Shown: one piece after another, positions 1 to 6,194 of the stretch | Position numbering within the stretch: the first letter of the stretch is position 1 | Layout: every line of letters starts with the position of its first letter | Source: Pseudomonadota bacterium | GTDB lineage: Bacteria; Chloroflexota; UBA6077; JAJPHF01 | Length of the DNA stretch: 10,878 bases | Direction: 5' to 3' | Assembly (NCBI GenBank): GCA_021325365.1 | Contig: JAJPHF010000004.1 | Location: 1-10,878 of the forward strand | The notes under the pieces: generated by a model | What the model saw: only the letters and a program-made list of their open reading frames with translations | Databases searched by the model: none | Told to the model about the DNA's origin: nothing | Translations under genes and position numbers: made by a program

Positions 1-2
1 AG

Positions 3-107
<105 letters not shown>

Positions 108-110
108 GCA

Positions 111-175
111 AGCGATCAGCCGTCAGCCATCAGCGAAGGTCATGGCCCTTAGCCAACCGCTGACGGCTGATCGCT
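111..175. repeat. Inverted repeat built from degenerate heptamers
   Basis: Two perfect 17-bp arms, 111-127 (AGCGATCAGCCGTCAGC) and 159-175 (its reverse complement), enclose a 31-nt spacer. Each arm is part of a run of three 7-nt units of the form NNTCAGC: GATCAGC, CGTCAGC, CATCAGC at 114-134, and the complementary series GCTGACG, GCTGATC, GCTGAGG at 159-179. The transcript would fold into a long stem. No T-tract follows, so it does not look like a standard intrinsic terminator. It may be a small dispersed genomic repeat that landed between tuf and rpmG, or a processing/attenuation hairpin. The symmetry is directly visible; the function is unknown. Confidence 0.85.
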
Positions 176-196
176 GAGGACTGGAGCGTAGCAACC

Positions 197-361
197 ATGG
201 CTAAGAAGGCTGACCGCATCCTGATCACGCTCGCGTGCCAGGATTGCCACGAGCGGACCTATCATACCGAGAAGAACAAGCGGAACGATCCGGATCGCAT
301 GACGCTCAACAAGTTCTGCCCGCGCTGTCGGAAGCACACCCCCCACCGCGAGGCCAAGTAG
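197..361 (+). CDS. rpmG: 50S ribosomal protein L33
   Basis: A 54-residue basic protein, [20 protein letters not shown] onward, with the L33 core '[28 protein letters not shown]'. L33 is a small protein of the large ribosomal subunit near the E site. Both zinc-ligand pairs are present (CQDC near residues 14-17 and CPRC near 41-44), so this is the zinc-binding C+ form. The length is typical for the family. The ATG at 197 follows GGACTGGAG at 178-186, a usable but slightly distant ribosome binding site. It lies downstream of tuf and 19 bp upstream of a thioredoxin-like gene. It was found by reading the sequence directly, since it is short. Confidence 0.96.
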   Translation: MAKKADRILITLACQDCHERTYHTEKNKRNDPDRMTLNKFCPRCRKHTPHREAK

Positions 362-380
362 CGACGCGGCCGAACCTCTA

Positions 381-1067
381 ATGGCCGCATCTGCCGCCGG
401 GCACCAGCGCGACCTGAGCGAGCCGCCGGCGGACGAGCTTCCGCCGAGCGGTGACCCTACGGCGGCGCCGGCCTCCCCGGTTGCTGTGCCCCCTTGGCGC
501 CGAATCGCGCCCGCCACCTGGGCGGTCGTGCTGGCGCTCAGCGCGGTAGGGGCTGCCTGGATCGTCTGGGCGCGGCTCACGGCCGGTCCCGCGGAGACCG
601 GCTGGGGATCGCTCGACAGCGTATTGCGGGCGAGCGCCGCGGCCCAGATCGGCAAGCCCGCCCCCTCCTTCACGCTAAGCGACCCGAACGGCGTGACCTA
701 CAGCCTCGACGACCTGCGTGGCCAGGTCGTACTGGTGAACTTCTGGGCCACCTGGTGCGAGCCGTGCCGCGCGGAGATGCCCGAGCTGGACCAGCTTGCC
801 CGCGACTATCGCGACGCCGGCTTCCGGGTGCTCGCGGTGAACGTGCTCGAAGACGCGCCGAGCATTCGCGCCTTTGGCGAGGAGCTGGATCTCGATCTAC
901 CGCTACTGGCCGACCGCCGCGGCGAGACCTACAAGGCGTATAACGTGCAGGCACTCCCCAGCAGCTACCTCATCGACGCCACGGGCGTCATCCGCGACGT
1001 GCGGCTTGGCGTCGTCACGCGCCGCTACCTCGAAAGCCGTCTGCCGGGACTGCTACCCCGGGGGTAG
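381..1067 (+). CDS. Membrane-anchored TlpA/ResA-like thiol-disulfide oxidoreductase
   Basis: A 228-residue protein with a Pro/Ala-rich cytoplasmic N-terminus (1-40), one membrane segment (about 45-64, WAVVLALSAVGAAWIVWARL) and an extracytoplasmic thioredoxin fold (about 88-225). The domain entry 'GKPAPSFTLSDPNG.TYSLDDLRG' and the strand VLVNFWATWCEPCRAEMPEL are typical of the AhpC/TSA-Redoxin TlpA/ResA/DsbE group. The redox pair is C126 and C129 (WCEPC), and the cis-proline is P193 in ALPSSYLID. Such proteins reduce disulfides outside the membrane, often in apocytochrome c or copper-site assembly; the substrate here cannot be told, because no cytochrome biogenesis gene is nearby. The gap to rpmG is 19 bp, so the two are probably co-transcribed. 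No good ribosome binding site precedes ATG 381, so the start is moderately certain; the next in-frame candidate, GTG 486, has none either. Confidence 0.9.
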   Translation: MAASAAGHQRDLSEPPADELPPSGDPTAAPASPVAVPPWRRIAPATWAVVLALSAVGAAWIVWARLTAGPAETGWGSLDSVLRASAAAQIGKPAPSFTLSDPNGVTYSLDDLRGQVVLVNFWATWCEPCRAEMPELDQLARDYRDAGFRVLAVNVLEDAPSIRAFGEELDLDLPLLADRRGETYKAYNVQALPSSYLIDATGVIRDVRLGVVTRRYLESRLPGLLPRG

Positions 1068-1080
1068 GTTATTGTCCCCG
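1053..1080. terminator. Palindromic sequence at convergent gene ends
   Basis: CTACCCC (1053-1059) and GGGGTAG (1061-1067) form a perfect inverted repeat that includes the stop codon of the thioredoxin-like gene. An alternative pairing is CGGGG (1059-1063) with CCCCG (1076-1080), around a small AT-richer stretch (GGTTATTGT). The two convergent genes stop at 1067 and 1069, so any bidirectional terminator must overlap coding sequence here. No clear U-tract is present, so this call is weak. Confidence 0.3.
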
Positions 1081-1455
1081 TGCGGCGTCGATCTGGTGCA
1101 GCAGGCGCTCGGTGCTAGCGGCCGTGGTGGCCAGGCGCGCAAGGTGCTCTTCGAGGATGGCCAGGAGGTTGGGGTCCTGGGTCGCGTCGCGGGCACGCTC
1201 CAGCAGCCGCCGCGCCGAGACGAGGTGCTCGAGCGCGCGCATCAGGAACTCGCGGCGCTGGGCTGTCGGCTGGGGCCCGGCGGCCGGGTCGCGCGTCCGC
1301 CGTAGCCACATCAGGGCGCGGGTCTGATGGGAGCCGGCCTGCTCCATCCATCGCGCGATACGCGTCTCTTCCGCGCCCCCGGCGATGGGCCGCAAGGGTG
1401 TCCCCGCGGTTGGTAGCCGCCGAGGCGGCTCGTTACGCCGTATGATGTCCCCCAC
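1069..1455 (-). CDS. Hypothetical protein, helical C-terminus
   Basis: A 128-residue reading frame of unknown family, starting at a GTG. Residues 1-30 are Arg/Pro-rich and probably disordered. Residues from about 33 onward look helical, with amphipathic heptad-like stretches such as LMRALEHLVSARRLLERARD and LLAILEEHLARLATTAASTE. There is no signal peptide, membrane segment or catalytic motif. The helical, Leu/Glu/Arg-balanced composition favours a real protein over an antisense shadow, but no homologue comes to mind. It converges on the thioredoxin-like gene with a 1-bp gap. No clear ribosome binding site precedes GTG 1455, so the true start could be internal, for example the Met at residue 37 or 49. 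Confidence 0.55.
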   Translation of the reverse strand: MGDIIRRNEPPRRLPTAGTPLRPIAGGAEETRIARWMEQAGSHQTRALMWLRRTRDPAAGPQPTAQRREFLMRALEHLVSARRLLERARDATQDPNLLAILEEHLARLATTAASTERLLHQIDAARGQ

Positions 1456-1656
1456 CGCTAAGTCTTGCTCACGCGGAGCCCTCCAGCAGGTGGCGGTGAT
1501 CCGATGCTGGGCGCGGCCCGCGGATGCAGGGCTGCGGGCGGCGTATGTCCACTTGATTCTAGCGCATCAGCGCTCGCGGCGTCCCGCGTCTTGTGCGCTG
1601 GGTACAAAAGCGTGACGCCTGGCCCGCCGCCCGGGCACCGGTGCCCTGGAGCGTGG
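1456..1656. other. Intergenic region between argS and hypothetical gene
   Basis: This 201-bp stretch lies upstream of the minus-strand hypothetical gene and downstream of argS, both read leftwards. It contains a 14-bp perfect palindrome GGGCACCGGTGCCC (1633-1646), 10 bp beyond the argS stop, which could form a short terminator-like hairpin but lacks a T-tract. On the minus strand a TAGAAT box (1561-1556) resembles a -10 element, about 100 bp before the hypothetical gene, with no recognisable -35. No tRNA or small ORF of merit was seen. Confidence 0.35.
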
Positions 1657-3342
1657 CTACATCTGCTCCGGCGCTTCCACGCCGATGAGCCGGAGGGTAT
1701 TGGCGAGGACGATCTGGCACGCCGCGACGAGCTTCAGCCGCGCGCGGCTCAGTGCCGGGTCGATCTGCTCGCCCAGCACGCGGCACTCGTCGGTGTCGTA
1801 GAAGGCGTTCAAGAGCGTGGCCAGCTCCATAGCATAGTAGGGCAGCGAGTGCGGCGCGAGGCCCACCGCCGCCGCCTCGACGACTTCCGGCAAGCGCGTC
1901 ATCTTGCGGATCAGCGCCAGCTCGGCGTCGTGCGTCAGCAGGCGGACATCGCCGCCGGCGGGGTCGAGCGGCTCCGCGCGCTCTCGCGCCCGCGCCAGAA
2001 TGCCGGCGCAGCGCGCGTGGGCGTACTGCACGTAGTAGACAGGGTTCTTATTGCTCTGCTCCTTGGCCAGATCGAGGTCGAAGTCCATCATCGCGTCGGC
2101 CGAGCGCATCACCAGGAAGAAGCGCACGGCGTCGGACCCGACCTCGCGCAGCACCTCGCGCAGCGTCACGAACGTGCCCGTGCGCTTGCCCATGCGCACG
2201 GGCTTGCCCTCGCGCACCAGGTTCACGAGCTGGTAGACGACGACGCGCAGCCGATCGGGGTCGAGGCCGAGGGCCGTGAGGACGGCCCGCATCCGCGGCA
2301 CGTGGCCCTGGTGGTCGGCGCCCCAGATGTCGATGGCCGTGTCGAAGCCGCGGCGCACCAGTTTGTCGTAGTGGTAGGCGATGTCGGAGGCGAAGTAGGT
2401 GGGCACGCCGTTCGAGCGGATGAGCACGTTGTCCTTGTCCTCGCCCAGGTCGGACGACGTGAACCAGACGGCGCCCTCACGCTCGGCCACGTAGCCCTGG
2501 GCGCGCAGCCGGTCCAGCGCCTCGGCCACCAGGCCGCGGTCGAACAGGCTCTGCTCAGAGTACCAGTCGTCGAAGCGGACCCCCATCTCGGCCAGGTCGG
2601 CGCGAATGCCGTCGAGCAGCCGGGCCATACCGAGCCGTCCCAGCTCCGCCTGCGCCTCGGCGCGCGGCAGCTCCAGGAAGCGCCGGCCGTACTCGCGTGC
2701 CAGCCCTTGCGCCAGCTCGACCATGTACTCGCCGGGGTAGCCGTCGGCCGGTACCTCCTCTGGGAGGCCGAACTGCTGCGCGTAGAGCGCGTAGACGCTG
2801 CCATAGAAGGCGTCCATCCGCGCGCCGGCGTCGTTGATGTAGTATTCGCGCTGAACGGCGTAGCCTGCGTGGGCGAGCACGTTCGCCAGCGTGTCGCCGA
2901 GGGCCGCGCCGCGCCCCGCCCCCACGTGCAGCGGCCCGGTGGGGTTGGCGCTCACGTACTCGACCTGCACCGCGCGACCGTCGCCGAGCGGCACCTCGCC
3001 GTAGCGCGCGCCCGCCGCGACGATGGCGTCGACCTGCTGACGCAGCCAGTCGGGGCTCAGGTGAATGTTCAGGAACCCCGGGGGCGCTACTTCGACCGCG
3101 GCGACCGCCGCCGGCAGGTGCTCGCCGCCCAACTGGTTCGCGATAGCCGTGGCGACGTCCATGGGCTTCATGTTCGCGCCGCGCGCCATCTTGAGCGCGA
3201 CCGAGCAGGCGTAGTCGCCCCACTCCTCGCGCCGCGGCGGCTCGAGGGTAATCTCGGGCACCGCCGTCTTGGGCAGCGCCCCGGCCGCCTGCGCGCGGGC
3301 AATCGCGTCGGCGATGAGCGCGCACAACTCGCGCTTGATCAT
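1657..3342 (-). CDS. argS: Arginyl-tRNA synthetase
   Basis: A 561-residue class Ia aminoacyl-tRNA synthetase that charges tRNA-Arg with arginine in the cytoplasm. The N-terminal Add1 domain (about 1-95) ends in PPGFLNIHL. The catalytic core carries the HIGH-type signature in SANPTGPLHVGAGRGA (HVGA at 139-142) and the degenerate KMSKS-type loop PVRMGKRTGTF (MGKRTG at 384-389), which is usual in ArgRS. The DALR anticodon-binding domain runs from about 435 (YVQYAHARCAGILARA) to the C-terminus. The length matches the family. The ATG start at 3342 is supported by GGTGAGGA about 10 nt upstream on the minus strand. It is transcribed divergently from the ROK kinase gene across a 93-bp spacer that contains a -10-like box and a leader hairpin. 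A long antisense open frame spans the gene and is a high-GC artefact. Confidence 0.97.
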   Translation of the reverse strand: MIKRELCALIADAIARAQAAGALPKTAVPEITLEPPRREEWGDYACSVALKMARGANMKPMDVATAIANQLGGEHLPAAVAAVEVAPPGFLNIHLSPDWLRQQVDAIVAAGARYGEVPLGDGRAVQVEYVSANPTGPLHVGAGRGAALGDTLANVLAHAGYAVQREYYINDAGARMDAFYGSVYALYAQQFGLPEEVPADGYPGEYMVELAQGLAREYGRRFLELPRAEAQAELGRLGMARLLDGIRADLAEMGVRFDDWYSEQSLFDRGLVAEALDRLRAQGYVAEREGAVWFTSSDLGEDKDNVLIRSNGVPTYFASDIAYHYDKLVRRGFDTAIDIWGADHQGHVPRMRAVLTALGLDPDRLRVVVYQLVNLVREGKPVRMGKRTGTFVTLREVLREVGSDAVRFFLVMRSADAMMDFDLDLAKEQSNKNPVYYVQYAHARCAGILARARERAEPLDPAGGDVRLLTHDAELALIRKMTRLPEVVEAAAVGLAPHSLPYYAMELATLLNAFYDTDECRVLGEQIDPALSRARLKLVAACQIVLANTLRLIGVEAPEQM

Positions 3343-3435
3343 GTTGTTTCAATCCTCACCCAGAGTTTCAACTGGGTGCAAGCGCTGAGGTTATAACACG
3401 AGCAAGCAGGGCGGACGAAACACGCGGGAGCGGCC
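3343..3435. promoter_or_regulatory. Divergent promoter region with leader hairpin
   Basis: This spacer between argS (leftward) and the ROK kinase (rightward) contains the palindrome GTTATAAC (3390-3397), which supplies a -10-like box (TATAAC) on either strand; no convincing -35 was found for either. For argS, transcription starting just after this box would give a roughly 40-nt leader. Within it CACCCAG (3378-3372) pairs perfectly with CTGGGTG (3363-3357) around an 8-nt loop. The second arm directly abuts and partly includes the argS ribosome binding site (GGTGAGGA). For the kinase, GGGAG at 3426-3430 precedes GTG 3436 by 5 nt. The hairpin is clear; the promoter assignment is tentative. Confidence 0.4.
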
Positions 3436-4413
3436 GTGACGGATAGGGCGGGGGTCGGGGTGGGTGCGCCAGAGCGGGTGCTGGCGCTCGACGTGGGCGG
3501 CACAAAGCTAGCGGCGGCCGTGGTGGAGGACAGCGGCACGGTCGCGGGCCACGTCGAGGTGCCGACGCCGCCCGCCGACGCCGAGACGATTTTCCGCGCG
3601 CTGCGCGCGGCGGTCGATCGCTGCCTGGAGCGCGCCGCCACGCCTACCACGGGGCTGGTCGGCATCGGCGTGGGTTGCGGCGGGCCGATGCACTACCCCG
3701 AGGGCATCGTCTCGCCGTTGAACATGCCGGGCTGGCGCGACTTCCCGCTGCGCGATCGCTTGATCGCGACCTATGGCTTGCCGACGGTCGTGGACAACGA
3801 CGCGAAGGCAATGGCGCTCGGCGAGCACTGGCGAGGCGCCGGCCAGGGCGCGCGCTGCCTGCTGGGCATGGTCGTCTCGACCGGGGTGGGCGGAGGCCTC
3901 GTCGTGGACGGGCGGCTGCTGCCCGGCGCGCACGGCAACGCGGGGCATATCGGGCACGTCATCGGGGCGGCGAGCGGGCCGCGCTGCGCCTGCGGGGCGC
4001 GCGGCTGCGTCGAGGCGCTCGCGGCTGGCCCCGCGATCGCGCGGGCAGCCGCGGCCGCGGTGCGGCACGGCACGCCCTCGGCGCTCGCGGCTGTCACGCC
4101 GCTCACGGCAGAGGCAGTGGCGGCGGCAGCGCGGGCCGGTGACCCGCTAGCCCGGTCGCTCTTCCGTCGCGCCGGGCACGCGCTCGGGCGGGGTATCGCC
4201 AGCGCGGCGGCGCTTGTGGACCTGGACCGTGTCGTGATCGGTGGCGGCGTGAGCCAGGCGGGCACGCTGCTGTTCGACCCGCTGCGCGCCGAACTGGCTC
4301 GCCGCGCCTGCCTCGCGTTCACGCGCGATCTCTCCGTGCTCCCCGCGGCCCTCGGCCGCCAGGCCGGCGTCGTCGGGGCCGCGGCGCTCGTATTCCGCGC
4401 CGCCAGCCGCTGA
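3436..4413 (+). CDS. ROK-family sugar kinase, glucokinase-like
   Basis: A 325-residue ROK protein without an N-terminal helix-turn-helix, so a kinase and not a repressor. The ATP-phosphate loop is LALDVGGTKLAAAVVE (about 16-31), a second glycine-rich strand is GIGVGCGGPM (76-85), and the catalytic aspartate is D122 in VVDNDAKAMALGEH. The structural zinc motif is H174 plus C184, C186 and C191 in CACGARGCVEA, and the C-terminal nucleotide motif is VVIGGGVS (267-273). The family phosphorylates hexoses such as glucose or N-acetylated amino sugars with ATP; glucose is the default guess. One oddity: the sugar-binding ExGH motif reads HIGH (H171) here. The GTG start at 3436 has GGGAG 5 nt upstream. 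It is transcribed away from argS and precedes the hydrolase operon by 131 bp. Confidence 0.9.
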   Translation: MTDRAGVGVGAPERVLALDVGGTKLAAAVVEDSGTVAGHVEVPTPPADAETIFRALRAAVDRCLERAATPTTGLVGIGVGCGGPMHYPEGIVSPLNMPGWRDFPLRDRLIATYGLPTVVDNDAKAMALGEHWRGAGQGARCLLGMVVSTGVGGGLVVDGRLLPGAHGNAGHIGHVIGAASGPRCACGARGCVEALAAGPAIARAAAAAVRHGTPSALAAVTPLTAEAVAAAARAGDPLARSLFRRAGHALGRGIASAAALVDLDRVVIGGGVSQAGTLLFDPLRAELARRACLAFTRDLSVLPAALGRQAGVVGAAALVFRAASR

Positions 4414-4445
4414 ACCGCGCGCTGAACCGTATGTCCGGGCGACCA

Positions 4446-4494
4446 TTGCTCACAATCGTGGGGCGCGGGGTAGTCATCGATTAGAATTCTCTAA
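4446..4494 (+). promoter_or_regulatory. AT-rich promoter candidate before the hydrolase operon
   Basis: In an otherwise GC-rich gap, TTAGAATTCTCTAA (4481-4494) stands out. It contains a TAGAAT -10-like hexamer (4482-4487) and forms a short inverted repeat, TTAGA/TCTAA around ATTC. TTGCTC at 4446-4451 resembles a -35 hexamer but is 30 bp away, too far for a standard sigma factor, and the 17-bp position reads TGGGGC. Transcription from here would give a leader of about 50 nt ahead of GTG 4545. The box is visible; promoter function is inferred. Confidence 0.35.
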
Positions 4495-4544
4495 CTCCCG
4501 GCCCCAATCGAGTCTGGTGCCGGCGCTTGCCGTTTGGAGCAACA

Positions 4545-5276
4545 GTGTTTTCCTGGCGATTGCTGGCGCGCTGGAGCGCGCCCTGGCGACTGTCGATTAA
4601 GGTGTTGCTCGTCACGCCACTCGCGCTCGCGCTCGGCCTGACCGCGTGCGTGGCGCCGACGCTCGACGTCGCACCGCCGCCCAAGCCGCTCGTCTACGTG
4701 GCGCTGGGCGCCTCTGATGCCGTAGGCATCGGCGCTACCGATCCCAGCCACGAGAGCTGGGTTGCCGTGCTGGCGGGCGACATGCCCCCGGGCACGCGAC
4801 TCGTCAACCTCGGGATTAGCGGCAGTCTGCTGCGCGATGCGCTCGCCCAGCAGCTCCCTGTCGCGCTCGACGCCGCGCCCGATATCGTCACCGTCTGGCT
4901 AGCGGTCAACGACTTCAATGCCCGTGTACCGCTCGACCAGTACACGGCGCAGCTCGACACGCTGCTGGACGCGCTGACGACGCAGACGACGGCGCACGTG
5001 CTGGTCGCCAACCTGCCGAACCTCATGGCGGTGCCGCTGTACGACCAGATCCCGCGCGACCTGCTGAGCGCCGAGCTAACGCGCTGGAACGCGGCGATCG
5101 CCGGCAGCGTCGAGCGCCATGGCGCGACGCTCGTGGACCTGTACGAGCTAGGGCCGGAGCTGGCGCGGCGCCCCGATCTGGTGGGCGCCGATGGCTTCCA
5201 CCCGAGCACGGAGGGCCACCGTCGGCTGGCGGAGGTGATGTGGGCGACCATTCAAGCGAATCGGCTGCTGCCGTGA
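4545..5276 (+). CDS. SGNH/GDSL-family lipoprotein hydrolase (TesA-like context)
   Basis: A 243-residue esterase/lipase-type hydrolase. Residues 1-35 form a lipoprotein signal: Arg-containing n-region, hydrophobic [13 protein letters not shown], then lipobox LTAC with the lipidated cysteine at C35. The SGNH blocks are in order: block [12 protein letters not shown] with nucleophile S57, block II NLGISG (G90), block III AVND with N122 (the usual Gly is Ala), and block V DGFHPS with catalytic D216 and H219. The enzyme should act at the outer face of the membrane on an acyl ester such as a lysophospholipid or acyl-thioester; the substrate is not determined. GTG 4545 was chosen because GGAG lies 5 nt upstream; a TTG at 4527 would add 6 residues. 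Its stop overlaps the candidate ATPase start in GTGA (5273-5276), which implies translational coupling. E. coli tesA likewise sits beside ybbA-ybbP. Confidence 0.88.
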   Translation: MFSWRLLARWSAPWRLSIKVLLVTPLALALGLTACVAPTLDVAPPPKPLVYVALGASDAVGIGATDPSHESWVAVLAGDMPPGTRLVNLGISGSLLRDALAQQLPVALDAAPDIVTVWLAVNDFNARVPLDQYTAQLDTLLDALTTQTTAHVLVANLPNLMAVPLYDQIPRDLLSAELTRWNAAIAGSVERHGATLVDLYELGPELARRPDLVGADGFHPSTEGHRRLAEVMWATIQANRLLP

Positions 5277-6163
5277 ACGACCTAACCCCCCCGGCCCCCC
5301 TTCCCTTCGAAGGAAGGGGGGAGCCGGTGGCGCCGGCGCTGGGTCCTACCCTGTCTCGCCGCGAGAGCACCGGGGGAGTCGGCAGAGCTGACGCCGATTC
5401 TCCCCCTTCCCGCATCGGGAGGGGGGCAGGGGGGATAGGTTCCCCGTGGATCGTGGAGGCGCGGGGGCTGCGGAAGAGCTACCAGCGCGGTGCGCTGCGC
5501 GTGCCGGCGCTGCGCGGCGTGGACTTCGCCGTGCGGCGCGGCGAGATGGTCGCCATCATGGGGCCGAGCGGTTGCGGCAAGACCACGCTGCTGAACTGCC
5601 TGGCGGGCCTCGACACGATCGACGGCGGCGACGTGCGGGTCGAGGGACGGTCGCTGCGCGCGCTGAGCGACGACGCGCGCGCCACCTACCGTGCCCGCCG
5701 CATGGGCTTCGTTTTCCAAGCGTACAACCTGCTGCCGGTCTTGAGCGCCGTCGAGAACGTCGAGCTGCCGCTCTTGCTGGCGGGCGAGCGCGAGCGCGCG
5801 GCGCGGCGCCGGGCGCAGGCGGCGCTCGCGGAGGTGGGGCTGACGCACCGCGCCGCGCACCGCCCGGCCGAGCTATCGGGCGGCCAGCAGCAACGCGTGG
5901 CGATCGCGCGCGCGCTGGTCACGCGGCCGGCCATCGTGTGGGCCGACGAGCCGACCGGCAACCTCGACAGCGAGGCCGCCGCCGAGATTCTCGACCTGAT
6001 GGAACGCTTGAACCGCGAGCTGGAGCAGACGCTGGTCATCGTGACGCACGCGCCCGAGGTGGCCCGCCGCGCCCACCGGCGCATCACTATGCGCGATGGA
6101 CAGATCGTGGACGCGGGCGAGGCGGACCTGGCGGCCTCGGCCGGCGGAGCGCGGACCGACTAG
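5273..6163 (+). CDS. ABC transporter ATP-binding protein, LolD/MacB/YbbA type
   Basis: A 296-residue ATPase that should power the permease encoded next. From GTG 5273: Walker A GPSGCGKT (97-104), Q-loop [10 protein letters not shown] (Q149), signature LSGGQQQR (201-208), Walker B AIVWADEP (D225, E226), D-loop NLDS and H-loop VTHAPE (H259). The sequence pattern '[20 protein letters not shown]' and '[17 protein letters not shown]' is typical of the MacB/LolD group that pairs with FtsX-like permeases. The conserved core begins only at about residue 61 ([10 protein letters not shown]). Residues 4-56 are Pro/Gly/Arg-rich and encoded by an inserted repeat. GTG 5273 overlaps the hydrolase stop. GTG 5327 (GGGGGAG upstream) and GTG 5453 (just before the core) are alternatives; GTG 5453 would give the normal family length of about 236 residues. 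Confidence 0.94.
   Translation: MNDLTPPAPLPFEGRGEPVAPALGPTLSRRESTGGVGRADADSPPSRIGRGAGGIGSPWIVEARGLRKSYQRGALRVPALRGVDFAVRRGEMVAIMGPSGCGKTTLLNCLAGLDTIDGGDVRVEGRSLRALSDDARATYRARRMGFVFQAYNLLPVLSAVENVELPLLLAGERERAARRRAQAALAEVGLTHRAAHRPAELSGGQQQRVAIARALVTRPAIVWADEPTGNLDSEAAAEILDLMERLNRELEQTLVIVTHAPEVARRAHRRITMRDGQIVDAGEADLAASAGGARTD
5281..5439. repeat. Inverted pair of REP-like hairpins (REPIN/MITE-like element)
   Basis: Both ends carry related C-rich/G-rich hairpins in opposite orientation. The left end starts CCTAACCCCCCCGGCCCCCC and forms a perfect 10-bp stem, CCCCCCTTCC (5295-5304) with GGAAGGGGGG (5312-5321), around a 7-nt loop. The right end forms CCCCCTTCCCG (5402-5412) with CGGGAGGGGGG (5416-5426), with one T-G pair and loop CAT. 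The reverse complement of the right end starts CCTATCCCCCCTGCCCCCCT, a close match to the left end. Total length is about 159 bp, a multiple of three. Such doublets resemble REPINs or short MITEs moved by a transposase encoded elsewhere. It separates the ATPase start codon GTG 5273 from the conserved ATPase core. Mobility is inferred. Confidence 0.75.
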
Positions 6164-6194
6164 CGTCCTGGCCGAGGCTGAGGGGTATCCCCGC

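Noticed and set aside
111..179. A CRISPR-like array from the TCAGC heptamers
   Set aside because: The units are 7 nt with no spacers and are arranged as an inverted repeat, not direct repeats of 20-40 nt.
1456..1656. A tRNA or other structured RNA gene in the gap upstream of the hypothetical gene
   Set aside because: No cloverleaf arms or TTCGA-type loop were found; only a 14-bp palindrome near the argS stop is evident.
1465..3396. A 643-residue open frame on the plus strand across argS
   Set aside because: It is antisense to a complete argS with all synthetase motifs, its translation is His/Arg/Val-rich without family features, and such mirror frames are common in high-GC DNA.
4527..4544. 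TTG 4527 as the start of the hydrolase
   Set aside because: GTG 4545 in the same frame has GGAG 5 nt upstream, and TTG is the rarer start. The 6-residue difference does not change the signal peptide.
5240..5272. ATG 5240 as the start of the ABC ATPase
   Set aside because: It lies inside the hydrolase gene. GTG 5273 forms a stop/start overlap, and the real core begins much later, so this start is less likely.
6096..6194. ATG 6096 as the start of the permease
   Set aside because: It overlaps the end of the ATPase gene and adds an Arg/Pro/Trp-rich segment. ATG 6195 has a ribosome binding site and is followed directly by the first membrane segment.
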